Assembly: GCA_009746045.1 (NCBI GenBank)
Contig: RPFO01000080.1
Coordinates: 6,252,353 to 6,316,352 of the forward strand
Direction: 5' to 3'
DNA from: Mesostigma viride
Lineage: Eukaryota; Streptophyta; Mesostigmatophyceae; Mesostigmatales; Mesostigmataceae
Length of the DNA: 64,000 nt
The position numbers and the translations under genes are program-made. The notes beneath the pieces are model-generated. The model was not told the DNA's origin. It saw only the letters and a program-made list of their open reading frames with translations, and searched no databases. Within the stretch, counting starts at the first letter, position 1. Every line of letters starts with the position of its first letter. Shown here piece by piece: positions 10,083 to 50,535 of the stretch.

Positions 10083-11705
10083 TCAGCGGGGGGGTGCAGG
10101 AACGCCATCACTCTCAATCAATGGTGGCGCGGATGAAGGAAAAGCGCCACTCTCATTCAATGGTCGCGAGGGTGAAGGAACGGCGCCACTCTCATTCAAT
10201 GGTGGCGCGGGTGAAGGAAAGGCCCCACGCAAGGGGGGGGGTGAAGGATGAGCAACACTTCCTGAATGGGCCCGCCCCGGCGAAGGTGGAGGCAGAGCAC
10301 CGCCCCCCTCTGAGCGAGGAACGCTCTGTTTCGAAACGGGCGACCTATCCTGCGAACTAGGTTCACTGCCATACTTCCTCGATGCCAGCCACCGACACAG
10401 CTTGCACATCGGTGTCCTCCCGCCCTCGTATGCGCCCACAAAAGTCTTAACAAACGCGGGGTGGAACGGCTTCCCCGCCCACGCGTTCTTCTTCCACGCC
10501 ATGTACTCCTCATACGCCGCATCACTCTCCATCACCCGCTGTATCTCTCGGAAAAAAAGATCCTCGGTCGCAAACGCGTTCCTGTCGATGATCATCCGCG
10601 AGGCATCGTAGGGCAGGTAGTCTTGGACGTTGGGCGCGCCCATGTACAGCGGCAGGCACCCGCCCGTGAGCCCGGCGTACACCTTCTCGGTGACATAGTC
10701 CACGCTGTTGCTGTTCTCCATGCTGATGCACAGCCGGTAGTTCGAGAACAGCTCAAGCCGAGTGGCAGAGCCGAGTGGCACGCTGTTGGGCTGGTTGTGC
10801 AGGCAGGAACCGTAGGCGTGCACAGGGAACGAGCCCATGAGCCGCCGAACTAAATTTTCCCGCCCGTTCCTCGCCTTGCAGTTGCTGTTGAGGAACGCGA
10901 TCGCACGGACCTTGTCGCCAGTGGCTACTGGCGGTCGGAAGAAACCCTTAGCCTTAGTGGCGTCGCTGGGATCTAGGAGGACTGGGATATCTCGCGCTGC
11001 GTACGGCACCCCGATGTGGGTCGGCAGAATCGGCGACGTCACCCGATACGTCATCTCAACATCAAACAGGTCCATAAACAGCTTGTTGTTCAGCAGCGGG
11101 TAGTTGGTCGCCCCTTCTAACGAGAAAGCGACCACTGCCACGTCCGGGCGCGGTTTCGTGGGCCGGAAGTTGGGGCCCAGGTTGGGCACGTGGTAAAACA
11201 CCGCGTCCTCGCACATGCTGGCATCCGGTGGCCGGGATATGTTACCTTGCACGCCGCAGCAGGATAGGGCCGTGTCGCCCCAGGGGCAGGAGCCCTCCGG
11301 CTCACACTGCGGGGAGAACCAGTCGAGCCGCTGCATCATGAGGACCTTGAAGGAGTTCGGGGATTGGCCGCAGGCTGCCGGCTTCCTGGAGGCGGCGATT
11401 GGCAGACGGCTCGCGGCCTTTGGTGGGAGCTTCACTTCCTGCGAGGAAAATAGCTTTCTTTTAAGGTCGGCCACAGTTACAGCCTCCTTGCGTGCGGCGG
11501 GGAGATACTTCGTGCTGCTGACCTCCTTCTTGGCCGCCTTCTTGGCCGTCACGTGCGTGCGAGGGGCACTGAGTAGCACCCCGAGCAGCAGCAGCAGCCA
11601 ACCCAGCCGCAGCCAACAAGAGCGAGGACGGACGCAGCGCGCCACATGCGGACTAGCGCCCGTGTGGGCTGTGTCATGACCCAGACAGCACGCACCGGCT
11701 GTCAT
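10083..11705 (-). CDS. GT10 alpha-(1,3)-fucosyltransferase-like protein
   Basis: Intronless frame of about 540 residues; ATG at 11705 is the first in frame. The N-terminus has a basic/Cys segment, then a hydrophobic anchor (LRLGWLLLLLGVLLSA, about residues 30-47), i.e. a type II Golgi membrane protein. The catalytic region carries GT10 hallmarks: FLNSNCKARNGRENLVRRL, the VHAYGSC motif, and ISMENSNSVDYVTEKVYAGL followed by GCLPLYMGAP, the GDP-fucose site. A late CKLC pair matches the C-terminal CxxC of the family. The last 90 or so residues are a Pro/Ser tail built on a 39-bp DNA repeat (10110-10240), outside the normal domain. It should transfer fucose from GDP-fucose to N-glycans or related glycans in the Golgi; the acceptor cannot be read from sequence. 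Confidence 0.85.
   Translation of the reverse strand: MTAGACCLGHDTAHTGASPHVARCVRPRSCWLRLGWLLLLLGVLLSAPRTHVTAKKAAKKEVSSTKYLPAARKEAVTVADLKRKLFSSQEVKLPPKAASRLPIAASRKPAACGQSPNSFKVLMMQRLDWFSPQCEPEGSCPWGDTALSCCGVQGNISRPPDASMCEDAVFYHVPNLGPNFRPTKPRPDVAVVAFSLEGATNYPLLNNKLFMDLFDVEMTYRVTSPILPTHIGVPYAARDIPVLLDPSDATKAKGFFRPPVATGDKVRAIAFLNSNCKARNGRENLVRRLMGSFPVHAYGSCLHNQPNSVPLGSATRLELFSNYRLCISMENSNSVDYVTEKVYAGLTGGCLPLYMGAPNVQDYLPYDASRMIIDRNAFATEDLFFREIQRVMESDAAYEEYMAWKKNAWAGKPFHPAFVKTFVGAYEGGRTPMCKLCRWLASRKYGSEPSSQDRSPVSKQSVPRSEGGGALPPPSPGRAHSGSVAHPSPPPLRGAFPSPAPPLNESGAVPSPSRPLNESGAFPSSAPPLIESDGVPAPPR
10110..10240. repeat. 39-bp tandem repeat coding the fucosyltransferase tail
   Basis: About three copies of a unit containing cactctcattcaatggtggc. 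Each adds 13 residues (Pro/Ser with a LNESG-like core) to the C-terminus. The period is a multiple of three, so copy-number change keeps the frame. Confidence 0.7.
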
Positions 11706-12513
11706 GACGGTTGGAAGCTTCAATGGGCTACAACTAGGGAGGAGGCAGTACCGGTCAGAGCCAGGGGACGGGACAGGGCATGACCGCGGCCTGATGGACG
11801 CACAGATGCTTCATGTGAGAGACACACTATTGTTGGACACTATGCAAAGGACGCTAGCGCAAGAAGTGCCCCGAGGAGCCCAGTGTCAACGGAAAGCGAG
11901 GCAACTCGGATGGGGCAGCCAGGGCCGGGTGTGCATTCCTGAAGCCCCTACAGATGCAATGTCCAAGCTGCATAGTACTTTAGGGGCGCCGTCCCGACAT
12001 TCCGTCAGGAAAAGCCAGCACGAATATCGCCCGCCTGTCCGTCAAATATCTTCTGCCTCGTGGAGCAACGCAGCCAGATGCCACCGCCGAGCTAGTTTCA
12101 ACCAAGTATTCGCTGGCGCTACCGTGTACAGCACTGCCGGAACTGTTGGCGGTCGGCCCTAGTCAGACGCATGAGCACACCTGCGAGCCAGCGTCAGCAC
12201 AAACTGCGTCACGGCGTCACCGGCCGTAATGGCCTGGCCTGTCAACCGCATCCCGAAAATGTGACACCGGAGATGGGAATTGATATGCGCGGGCAACCAG
12301 TGGTCGCAAGCTGATCCGGCGTTCGGCAGTGCACAGCTTAGCAGATTAGAATGCTCGGTCCCAGCGGTTTATTACACGGCCCAAAGGATCCGCGAAGATC
12401 CTCTCAGAGCACTCTTTACAAATACAGGGGTCACCCGCAGTATCGCAACAAGAATAGCAACTACCAAAAAAAAATTATCATCCACTTCGATTAAGGACAG
12501 GTATGGGTACACC
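11706..12513. other. No gene recognised upstream of the fucosyltransferase
   Basis: GC-rich sequence that should hold the 5' UTR and promoter of the minus-strand fucosyltransferase. A plus-strand frame at 11704-12162 has no recognisable domain and is probably fortuitous. Confidence 0.4.
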
Positions 12514-12525
12514 ATGGCACCTTCC

Positions 12526-12713
12526 ATAGCTTGAACATCATGGGGCTGCAAGTGCCCTGGTGCACCTAGAGCAAGGGTCGTTTACATTCCCACCCTTGCA
12601 GGAAGTAGCTTACAGTATAAGAATGTATGATAGGCCATATGCCCCTTCTCTGGGCTATGTGCTACATATACTCCCAACGGAGTTATGACTTATGACTGCT
12701 ATGTTCCTAATTA
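12526..12713 (+). mobile_element. Short 5'-truncated L1 family A copy (3' UTR only)
   Basis: Flanked by a 12-bp duplication, atggcaccttcc, at 12514-12525 and 12714-12725. The 188-bp insert matches the 3' UTR of the 6272-8264 element, including the ACTCC-CAAC-GGAGT hairpin, and ends in a short TAATTA tail. Confidence 0.85.
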
Positions 12714-12757
12714 ATGGCACCTTCCGCAGCATGGACGATTACTACACCCCCCGCATT

Positions 12758-12850
12758 GGTAGTTTTATTTTTTTTCGGGGAAATGGGTATATTTTATTAG
12801 CCAATTATGGACCAAAGAGGTGAGAGGGGAAATGAGTATCAGCGAATCCT
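12758..12850 (+). repeat. 92-bp direct repeat, copy 1 (copy 2 at 13269-13359)
   Basis: Both copies run from attggtagttttatttt to agtatcagcgaatcc and are almost identical, apart from a longer T run in copy 1. They bracket about 420 bp, as the long repeats of a TRIM-like element or a segmental duplication would. Confidence 0.7.
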
Positions 12851-12894
12851 AATGAAGGTGGGCACACACACGTGTGGCGGTGACAGGTGAAAGG

Positions 12895-13325
12895 CTAATA
12901 GGGCGCGTTATTAGACCAGGGAAGCCATTGGACCTGAGTAATGTCGCCATGAGGCATACTGGTGAATACCTGATTACGGCCCAGTAGATCATGAAAAAGC
13001 TGGAGCGGGCTGGGCTTGTCGTTATTGGGCCCTGGGTCCCACACCCTGTGTTGTTCCTGAGCTAACAGCCAGTAGCGGCGCATAGCCGCATTCCATAGGT
13101 ATATAAAGCGCCGGACTACGCCGCCGCGGGTATACTCCTCGCGGACCTTAAAGACTGTCTCGTTGCGTATGGTCCAGATCGCATATAGCATAGTAGTGCG
13201 TAGCCATATCCATTCTGCTTGGGAAACTGAAAGCTCGGTCCCTGGTGTGCCAGCAATACCGAAAATGCATTGGTAGTTTTATTTTCGGGGAAATGGGTAT
13301 ATTTTATTAGCCAATTATGGACCAA
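12895..13325 (-). pseudogene. Possible LINE-derived coding relic
   Basis: Two overlapping minus-strand frames. One holds AIWTIRNETVFK followed by a Trp-rich helix-like stretch, reminiscent of the W..RN..VF segment near the end of plant LINE reverse-transcriptase proteins. It is too short and broken for a firm assignment. Confidence 0.25.
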
Positions 13326-13375
13326 AGAGGTGAGAGGGGAAATGAGTATCAGCGAATCCGATTGGTAGTTTTATT

Positions 13376-13750
13376 TCAGTTCAGCCAAAAGGCCCTTCGG
13401 AATTAGACATTAGCGTTTTATTGGTTGAAAGTGTTACTGTGTCCGCCCAATTAATTAATTATTAGTTTGTTTGTTTGGTTACCGAACAACCGTTAAACCG
13501 GCTGCGAAATTTAATAATTCTTTGTTTGTTTTGTATAACCCAGCCTAATGCACTGCTCTTACGGCTAGTAAAAGCACATTTTTCAGCCAGAGATTTAATA
13601 TTTCTTTGTTTTTTACCGCAAAAGAAGCGCTCTTGGCAGTCAAATTATTTATTTACACTTTCTTTATTTGTTTGGTAGCTTCAAAAACTACAGGTCAGTA
13701 CACTCGGGAATTAGTTAATTAAAATTCTTTTGTTTTATTTATCGTTTGCA
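13376..13750 (+). repeat. Dispersed repeat of about 375 bp (second copy 38033-38417)
   Basis: Shares with 38033-38417 the start cagttcag..aaaggcccttcgg, the block agtttgtttgtttg then ccgaacaacc, and the end cttgttttattta. The two copies are clearly diverged, and one lies inside dikinase intron 22. No coding capacity. Possibly a SINE or MITE. Confidence 0.65.
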
Positions 13751-13934
13751 GCTGGCCGGCGCCCAGCCTCATAATTATTTAGTAAAACTACCAATGCGGA
13801 GGGTGTATACCCTGGAGCAGCTTGAGGCCCGGGCTGCCGCCCTGAACCGGCCGGAGGTCCACCAGGCACGGGAAGCCAAGCAGGCCAACCCGCAACGGTG
13901 CAGGATCCATACCCGCCTCTTTTTCCGGGTAAAT

Positions 13935-14392
13935 GAAACAGTTGGCGGCGGACCGGTCTACTCGTGGTAGACCCGGTCACGTAGATCGACCCCGAATAAA
14001 ACTTTAAGTAGCGCAATCGATAGATCTCGCCGAGAGGATTTCAGATCAAACCTTGGGTACATAATAGTACATTACGGTAAAGTGTGATTACGGTTACAAA
14101 ACTGGTGAAAATGGCTCTGACGTCAATCATTGACGCCAACCAAGCCGTAAGTAAAGAATGGGAAGTTGGACAGGGGGGCATGAGGGGGGGTCCAATCTCA
14201 AGTATAAGTAGCGCAATCGATAGATCTCGATGAGAGCATTCAGGATCAGCCTCTAAAGTGCCCAAAGATGTCCAATTTCGGGAATTACGGGTTAAAACCA
14301 AACGTCATCTCAGCCAAAAATTAAATAATTTAAATAATTTTCCGAAAAGTGCATTTTCGGCTGTAGTAGACCGGTCCGCCGCCAACTGTTTC
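13935..14392. mobile_element. MITE with 27-bp perfect TIRs and 4-bp TSD
   Basis: The 27-bp inverted ends at 13935-13961 and 14366-14392 are perfect (they begin gaaacagttggcggcgg). The flanking duplication aaat is at 13931-13934 and 14393-14396. The 458-bp element has no open frame of note. Inside, atagatctcg next to agcgcaatcg occurs twice (about 14010 and 14210). Confidence 0.85.
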
Positions 14393-14399
14393 AAATGGG

Positions 14400-15135
14400 T
14401 ATTTTTATTAACCAATAGGAATATCATTAGGTTAAGAGGTACCACGTATCATACCCGCCTCTTTCATTAATGGAGACATCGTCCGCATTAACGGCCAGGA
14501 CCTTCCTCCAATGACGGCGACCCCCATGGATACCGCCGTTCCATCGCCCCAGATCCCGTCCTCATAATAAATGTTCGCTTTGCAGCCGAGCCGGAGCCCG
14601 CAGTTGTGAGGACCCCACCCAACTCCCTGTCCAGCATGATTGAGCATTCAAGTAATGACGTTTCAAGTTTCAACCTGCCTGCCGGTGCCCGTGGGAAGTG
14701 CGAAAAATGCTACAAAGTAGTTGAAGTCTGTCAAAGTGCGGCGCGGCCAGCGCCCAGCAGTCCGAGCCCGTCCGAGCAGGTCCGAGCCCCCTTCCGCGCC
14801 GTGAGGTCCGGCACAGCCGGCACCGTGACTCCCGGGGGGGTGCAGGAGTGCAGCCGTGCAGGCTGACCGCCACGTTATAGGTAACTCACGTAACGACGTA
14901 AAAAAAAAATATCTAAAATGCCAGAAAACGGACGCATATTTGCATTTAGGCTGGTGAGTCTACCGGTGATGGCAACAGAACCCGCTGGCTTCTGAAGTTC
15001 TGATACCGTCTCGAACGCAGTTGCTGTATTTTCTCACAATTTCGACATAATCGCCAGATCAGAGTTTCTCCATTTTGAAATCCTTGATTGTGCTATCATT
15101 TCAAGGCCGCATTAGGAAATTAACTCTTTGCGGGC
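14400..15135. other. Upstream region of the dikinase gene; nothing certain
   Basis: No open frame of note. It should hold the promoter and 5' UTR of the plus-strand gene starting at 15136, but no TATA box or other element could be assigned with confidence. Confidence 0.4.
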
Positions 15136-45675
<30,540 letters not shown>

Positions 45676-45896
45676 TGTGTTCACGTGAATTTTTTTTCCC
45701 AACAGACAATCTGTACAAGCTTTCACAGAAGAGCCTTGCCTGACTCGGCACTTGAATCTTTGACTTGGCTCGAGTCCAAATTCACGAGTAACAAGAAGAT
45801 TTGTGTCTGTGATTGGCCTCTTCCAAGGGACTTGCTGTCCATAGTACAAGGCAGTTGTTTTCGCACTCTTGTCAAGTGTCGGGCTGCCATGCATGC
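45676..45896. other. 3' flank of the dikinase gene
   Basis: Expected to hold the 3' UTR. No clear polyadenylation signal was found. It ends where the L1 5' UTR homology begins. Confidence 0.4.
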
Positions 45897-47099
45897 AGGG
45901 GACAGCCACGAGCCACGCGCCACGAGACCTGTAGCCATGGCTGACGGCGGAGCTCATAACTTTCATGTTTGGGCACCGAATTCGGCCGTGAATATCACTA
46001 TCGCTTCGTCTTTCTAAGACGCACACGCTGATATATTTTTCCGAAACTCCAACGCAATATTATGACTAGCAAACGCTCGACTACGCAACGCGGCATGGCG
46101 GCTGCGATGAGCCAAGAAGATTCGCCTGCAGCTTCGGCTGTAATTCCGCCCAGCCTGCCAGGCAGCGAGACCACTACTCAAGCGTTAGTAGTGCGCTCGG
46201 TTCCTGCGGCCTCGCCCTCGGCATCGCCAGACCCTAAACGCAGGCGCCCAGCAGAACCACGCCCAACTGAACCGCGCTTCCTGACTCAACCTTTCAAGGT
46301 CGACGATCACGACTGGACCGACATGGCTCCAGCAGATGCCATGCATTTCCTCTTCTTTGGGGACTGCGCCTCGCTTTACGACCTGGGCCTCCATCTACAC
46401 GACATCAATCGCCTCATCAACCCCGACGGCACCCAAATGCGCCGCAACTTTCTGCTCGGGTGCGCCCGCCCCCGACTCCAGCACACCATTCTCAAGTCCC
46501 TTCTCATGCGCTCTGACGGCAAGATCTGGGCTCCACCCATCTCCGCACTTACACTCCGTTCCATCCTTACGGAAGCCTTCCAGCAGCACGTGACCCCCAT
46601 TGCTGCCGATGTGGCAGCAATGGGAGGCACGCTGGCTACTGAGCTCCCTCACCTTTCCACCACCGTCGCCTCCATGCACACCTCCACTGCCATTTCCGCC
46701 TCCACTGCCGACATCAAGCTAGGCCCAGCTCGATCCTCGACATCGACAAGCGCCTCCACGCCACCGCCACCGCCCTTGAGTGCTTGCATGACACCGCAGG
46801 CCTCACCGCCCAGGCGGTGAAGTCCTGAAATCGCTGCCCAGCCGCTGCACGGCATCTGCTGGCCCGGCCAGTGATGCTCCTTCCACCTAGACCTGGGCGG
46901 ACTTGCTTAAGCACCACACCACGGCCTCCACCACCTCCACCATTGCGGCACAGCTCAAGCAACAAGCACTCGACCTTCGATCGTGGGGAGGCCGAGCTCG
47001 ACATGCAAGCGCAGCCACAATGTCATCGTCAAGCACTTCGACCAGCTGGTAGGTAAGACCTCTGAGACGCTTCTCATGGCATTTAAGCGCGACATATTT

Positions 47100-47753
47100 T
47101 AAAAATATAATTACTTACAGCAGAGTGAAATCACTCAAACCAAAGCAAACGCCCAGCTATAAACCTATATACAGAGCCATGTCAAAGCTCTATACTACGA
47201 TAAGACCAATGGAAACGCCTAACGGGAGGAACCTAATAGCCCTGCTGCACCGCAAAATCAGCCCGCGTACGGCGGAGCATGATGTCCGCCATGGCCCGAG
47301 TCAGCGCCACCGACAAGCGCTGACGCCAATATGACGTCCAGGTCCGCGCCGACCATGGGGCCCGCTGGCCCTCCAGGTCCAGCCGGTCCTCCCGGAGCCG
47401 GCAACACTCCTTGAAGAAGGCGGAGGTCAGGGGCCCCATGGCCCCAAACTCCTCCAGGACAAAGGGCACCACACGATGGTGCCCGACGTCGCCGTAGGCC
47501 AGGAGCTTGGCCCGCTCCGCCCGGTCCGCCGTGTAACCTGCCGTGAGGGAGGCCCCAGCCACGTGGCTAAGAGCCAAGGGCCGCGCCACCGAAACGTCAA
47601 TAAGCAGATGCCGGCCACCCCCCTCAAAGTCCAGCACCACGATGTCAGGCCGGTGGTTGGGGGAATAGAAGGCAGCGCCATCCGCATCCTCGGACCGGAT
47701 GTTCGCGTGGGGGAAAACCGACCGAATCATGGCGAGCACCACCGTCAGGAGGA
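47100..47753 (-). mobile_element. 5'-truncated LINE inserted into L1 ORF1
   Basis: A 12-bp duplication, cgcgacatattt, is at 47088-47099 and 47754-47765. The 654-bp insert points left and carries the C-terminal part of a LINE ORF2 (47233-47742), then about 130 bp of 3' UTR. The 3' end (47100-47200) recurs at 55760-55835 next to the PAT element. Confidence 0.88.
47233..47742 (-). CDS. C-terminal fragment of LINE ORF2 (possible PD-(D/E)XK-like region)
   Basis: 169 codons without upstream RT. It contains RPDIVVLDFEGGGRHLLIDV, then SVARPLALSHVAGASL, LLAYGDVGHHRVVPFVLEEF and the end RRTRADFAVQQGY. The PD...(20)...DV pattern followed by a conserved helix and PFV.E.FG resembles the nuclease-like C-terminus of some algal and fungal LINEs; this is inference. 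A second copy of the last residues is at 48543-48600. Confidence 0.6.
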   Translation of the reverse strand: MVLAMIRSVFPHANIRSEDADGAAFYSPNHRPDIVVLDFEGGGRHLLIDVSVARPLALSHVAGASLTAGYTADRAERAKLLAYGDVGHHRVVPFVLEEFGAMGPLTSAFFKECCRLREDRLDLEGQRAPWSARTWTSYWRQRLSVALTRAMADIMLRRTRADFAVQQGY

Positions 47754-47999
47754 CGCGACATATTTGCCCCCATGCACCTCACTGGTGAGCTGCGGATGTC
47801 GGCTGTCCGCCTCCCCCGCGCGCGGGGTAAGGCTGGCCCGGCACCCGTGCTCCTCATCTTTAAGTACATGGCGGACAAGCTGTCGTTCCTTAAATGCCGC
47901 AATAAGCTCTCGGGGACTCGCTTCACACTGGGACGATGACTTGACCCTGGCCCAGCAACAACGGCGACGGGAGCTATGGCCCGAAAGGGGATGTTGAGT

Positions 48000-48260
48000 G
48001 CCTTGCGCAGCATCTTGGTGATGTTGCCGTCGAGGCGTTGCTCCAGCTCCTGCGTCAGTGCAGGTCTCGGCGCCATACTAGTTACGTCTAGTCAGAATGG
48101 CGACCTTGAAGCTACTAGAGGTCACCAGCTTGACGATCCGGGGTAGGGCGGGGAGTGCTCCACCAGCGGCGGTGGTCATGGAGGTACGTGCGCCTGACGC
48201 CATGCCGATCCGTGTCGTCAGGTCGTCCTCGCAATCGGGAAGCCAACTGCCGAGCATGCA
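48000..48260 (-). pseudogene. LINE reverse-transcriptase thumb fragment
   Basis: The minus strand reads LVTSSSFKVAILTRRN, then after a stop and frame break YGAET and LTQELEQRLDGNITKMLRKA. This is the YG.ETW..T..LE..LDG...KMLRKAL pattern that follows the RT domain in many LINEs. Confidence 0.55.
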
Positions 48261-48542
48261 GCTTGAATCAGTAAGGGGCCTGAAGTAGGGTATGGTTGAC
48301 CTCGGTGTCGTCTAAGAGGCGGAGTGTAGCTAGGCGGGGGCCCGGCCATGCCGAGAGCCAGGGCCTCCGCGTTTGGGCCGGGTTGATTTCTAGACCAGCC
48401 GCCCGGGCCTCGAGCGCCAGCTAGGTAGTCCAGCCAAAGTTGGGCAGACACCGTCTTCTCCATAACAAGAGATACCACGGCAAAATAACTACAGCCGGCA
48501 TGGGACACTCGATCCACACCGCGGAATGAAGTAAAACAGGCT

Positions 48543-48600
48543 GCCTAATAACTGTTCTGCGCCACAAAGTCAGCCCGCGTGCGGCGGAGCACTGACTAAT
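48543..48600 (-). pseudogene. LINE ORF2 C-terminal scrap
   Basis: Reads LRRTRADFVAQNSY then stop, homologous to the end of the 47233-47742 frame. The sequence between 48261 and 48542 is unassigned. Confidence 0.6.
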
Positions 48601-49020
48601 CAATAAATTAATTAAACTCGTGCTCCCATTGGGGAGTCACGGAGCACCGGAGTGCTTTTAATCCCTGGGTGTGGCACAACAGGAAGAAAGGGCAGAGAGC
48701 GGACCCCCTTTCTGCTTCATGCCAGTCTGAGGCATGCTACGTACATGCAATCGGACACGATAGACGATCTGGCAAGTTCTGTGGGTGCAATAAGACCCGT
48801 GTGAGCATATCATAACAAGAAGGAGCGTGGGCAAGTAAGCTGATAATACTCATCATAGCCAGGACGTAGCATGGCTGTACAAGGGCTCGGGTTATGGCTG
48901 GTTGTGTACCATACGTGCGTTAGCGGTGCACGTGACTAGGTATGGTGGCTCGGCTATACGGCAAACATTTTAGGCATGGCTGCCCGGCGATGGCGGCAGT
49001 GACTACTGAATGATTCCAAG

Positions 49021-49458
49021 CTAACCTATTCTAGCCCGCCAGCATGGGGCGTCCACATCTTGTGGTTGATAATCAGGTCCCCGCCCCTCCAGTACACCTT
49101 GGGCTTCTGGGGGTCCTGCTTGTGGGGGCCGGAGGTATTCGGGCCACATGTCGCGTCGCTGCTGCTGCTGAGCAGGGGTCACTGTCGTCGCCCATGCAGC
49201 GTCCAGGTGAGGTCGTGCAACCTCAAGATTGCGAAGAGAAAGGAACCGCTGCTTGTCCTCAGGGGAGGGAAAGGTGAGCAGGACTGGTTGGGGGGCCGCC
49301 TTGTCCCGTGAGTGGGGAAGGCGGTGGCACCCACGCAGTTCCACCTCACCTACCAGGCCCATGAGGGATAGAAGCTGGTGCTTGAGCTCGTCCGCATGCA
49401 AGGGCCGGTGGTTGACGTCTTTGACACCTGGCTTCTGGGGGAAGCGACGCAGCACCAC
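49021..49458 (-). CDS. L1 ORF1p RRM-like domain (family B)
   Basis: Contains LSLMGLVGEVELRGCHRLPH, then AAPQPVLLTFPSPEDKQRFL and TPAQQQQRRDMWPEYLR, parallel to the family A RRM. N-terminal parts lie in other frames up to about 50156 (HDARLNTVEARVSNVETKV is a coiled coil), so the ORF is broken. Confidence 0.65.
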   Translation of the reverse strand: MVLRRFPQKPGVKDVNHRPLHADELKHQLLSLMGLVGEVELRGCHRLPHSRDKAAPQPVLLTFPSPEDKQRFLSLRNLEVARPHLDAAWATTVTPAQQQQRRDMWPEYLRPPQAGPPEAQGVLEGRGPDYQPQDVDAPCWRARIG

Positions 49459-50082
49459 TCGGCACTCGCAGCGAGCGCGGTCGGTGCATGGGCTCTCATT
49501 GTTATGCCTGGCGAAGGTCAGACTTATGATTAACTGGAGTTTTGTAGCGCTGGCGTTGGTGGTCGAGGCGCGGTCGCTGACCGCAGCAGGTCCGCGTAGG
49601 CGGTGCGGCTAGAGGCTATCATCTGCCGGCCGGGTGGGCTGGGCTGCGATGGTGGCCGTCTGCGCTGCAGTCGCCGGGACCTGCGCGGCCAGGACATACG
49701 TTGGTTTGGGCGGTGATGGCTTCTAGCTTTTTAACGAGCAGGCCGCACTCAGCCCTCCACGTACCTAGCGATTTAGGCGAGAGACAAGTGCAGTGCTCAT
49801 GCGCCTCAGATGCCTGCGCCACGGTCTGCAGCGCCGTGCTCAAGCTGAGGTAGTAATGGAGCTTCCATGTGGACGACCTTGGTTTCCACATTGGAGACCC
49901 GGGCCTCCACTGTGTTCAGTCGAGCGTCGTGTTCAGCGAGGTCAGCTTCTCGGCCAACGGCCAGGTCACGTGCTCCTCCGCAGCACTGCTCGGATGCATG
50001 CCATCCTTGCAGAGGGAGGGAGCCGATGTGGCTGCCGGCTGCGTAGGCCGGCGCTGGGTTGCGCCGTTGCGGACCTGCATGG

Positions 50083-50127
50083 GCGGGGCCCACTTCGAAT
50101 GTTCCGAAAAGTGTGACACTTTTTGTC
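50083..50127 (+). repeat. 45-bp dispersed repeat (other copy 60551-60600)
   Basis: Shared text ggcccacttcgaatgttccg then aaaagtgtgacactttt. At 60551-60710 a related block is itself tandemly doubled. Confidence 0.8.
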
Positions 50128-50159
50128 GTTTTTCGCACTTTTTTGACGAGCATCACTCT

Positions 50160-50290
50160 GCAAAGTGACCCATCGTGCGAAATCGTGCAAAATCGGGCGA
50201 AATTCGCTGAAATCGTGCGAATTTTTCTGAAATCGTGTGAAATTGTGCGAAATTAGCTGTAATCGTGCGAAATCGGGCCAAAAATAGTGT
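50160..50290 (+). repeat. Degenerate 11-12-bp repeat
   Basis: About ten units like gaaatcgtgcg, next to the PAT element's left flank. Confidence 0.8.
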
Positions 50291-50367
50291 GAATTCACGT
50301 TAATTGGGTGCTTTCACTCTGATGTAAGTTATTATAATTTTAAAAATATACATTAAAAATATTTGTA

Positions 50368-50502
50368 ATTCTATTAACCGTGGAACTCCAGGGTAACCAG
50401 ACTCTTTATTAAAACAATAAGTAGAGCACATCGGGAAGTGGCCCTCAACTGGCCATCCTTACCCATGGGAACACTTTATGTCCAAAAAGGCTAGCCTTAC
50501 CC
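50368..50502 (-). repeat. PAT split direct repeat B, 3' terminal copy (internal copy 50914-51048)
   Basis: 135 bp from attctattaaccg to aggctagccttaccc, repeated 546 bp to the right. The left end att is shared with the target. Confidence 0.9.
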
Positions 50503-50535
50503 CCAAACAGGCAACACACAGGGAGGGCGGGTGGG

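Larger units (their letters stand above)
12745..13805. mobile_element. TIR element of about 1.06 kb, non-autonomous
   Basis: About 24-bp inverted ends: left at 12745-12769, containing ccgcattggtagtttta, and right at 13779-13805, containing taaaactaccaatgcgg, with one mismatch. TA or TAC flanks both ends, so the TSD is probably 2-3 bp. The inside is mosaic: two direct copies of a 92-bp block surround a LINE-like fragment, followed by a dispersed 370-bp repeat. No transposase was seen. Confidence 0.5.
45897..47995 (+). mobile_element. L1 family A copy, 3'-incomplete, with a nested LINE
   Basis: The 5' UTR (about 45897-46061) matches 8094-8225 of the ORF1-only element. ORF1 follows, is split by a LINE insertion at 47100-47753, and resumes to the end of the RRM near 47995, where homology stops. 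No TSD was identified. Confidence 0.75.
46062..47995 (+). pseudogene. L1 ORF1p-like pseudogene, interrupted
   Basis: ATG 46062 opens a 252-codon frame with FQQHVTPIAADVAAMGGTLA, parallel to the 8093 copy. Frame breaks follow near 46720-46830 (AGLTAQAV appears in another frame). After LLMAFKRDIF the reading is cut by the nested LINE and continues from 47757 with RLPRARGKAGPAPVLL, then loses frame again before the QQQRRRELW-like end. Not functional as it stands. Confidence 0.75.
48601..50160 (-). mobile_element. L1 family B copy with decayed ORF1
   Basis: A TTAATTAA-type tail at 48601-48615 and the hairpin at 48623-48636 mark the 3' end. The 3' UTR matches the nested copy at 2097-2318. Upstream lie the RRM of ORF1 (49021-49458) and coiled-coil text near 49806-49950. 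The 5' boundary is approximate and no TSD was found. Confidence 0.6.

Noticed and set aside
10461-11679. Plus-strand frames of up to 154 codons
   Set aside because: Antisense to the fucosyltransferase gene.
11704-12162. 152-codon plus-strand frame as a gene
   Set aside because: No motif, starts at the divergent end of the fucosyltransferase gene, and composition matches intergenic sequence.
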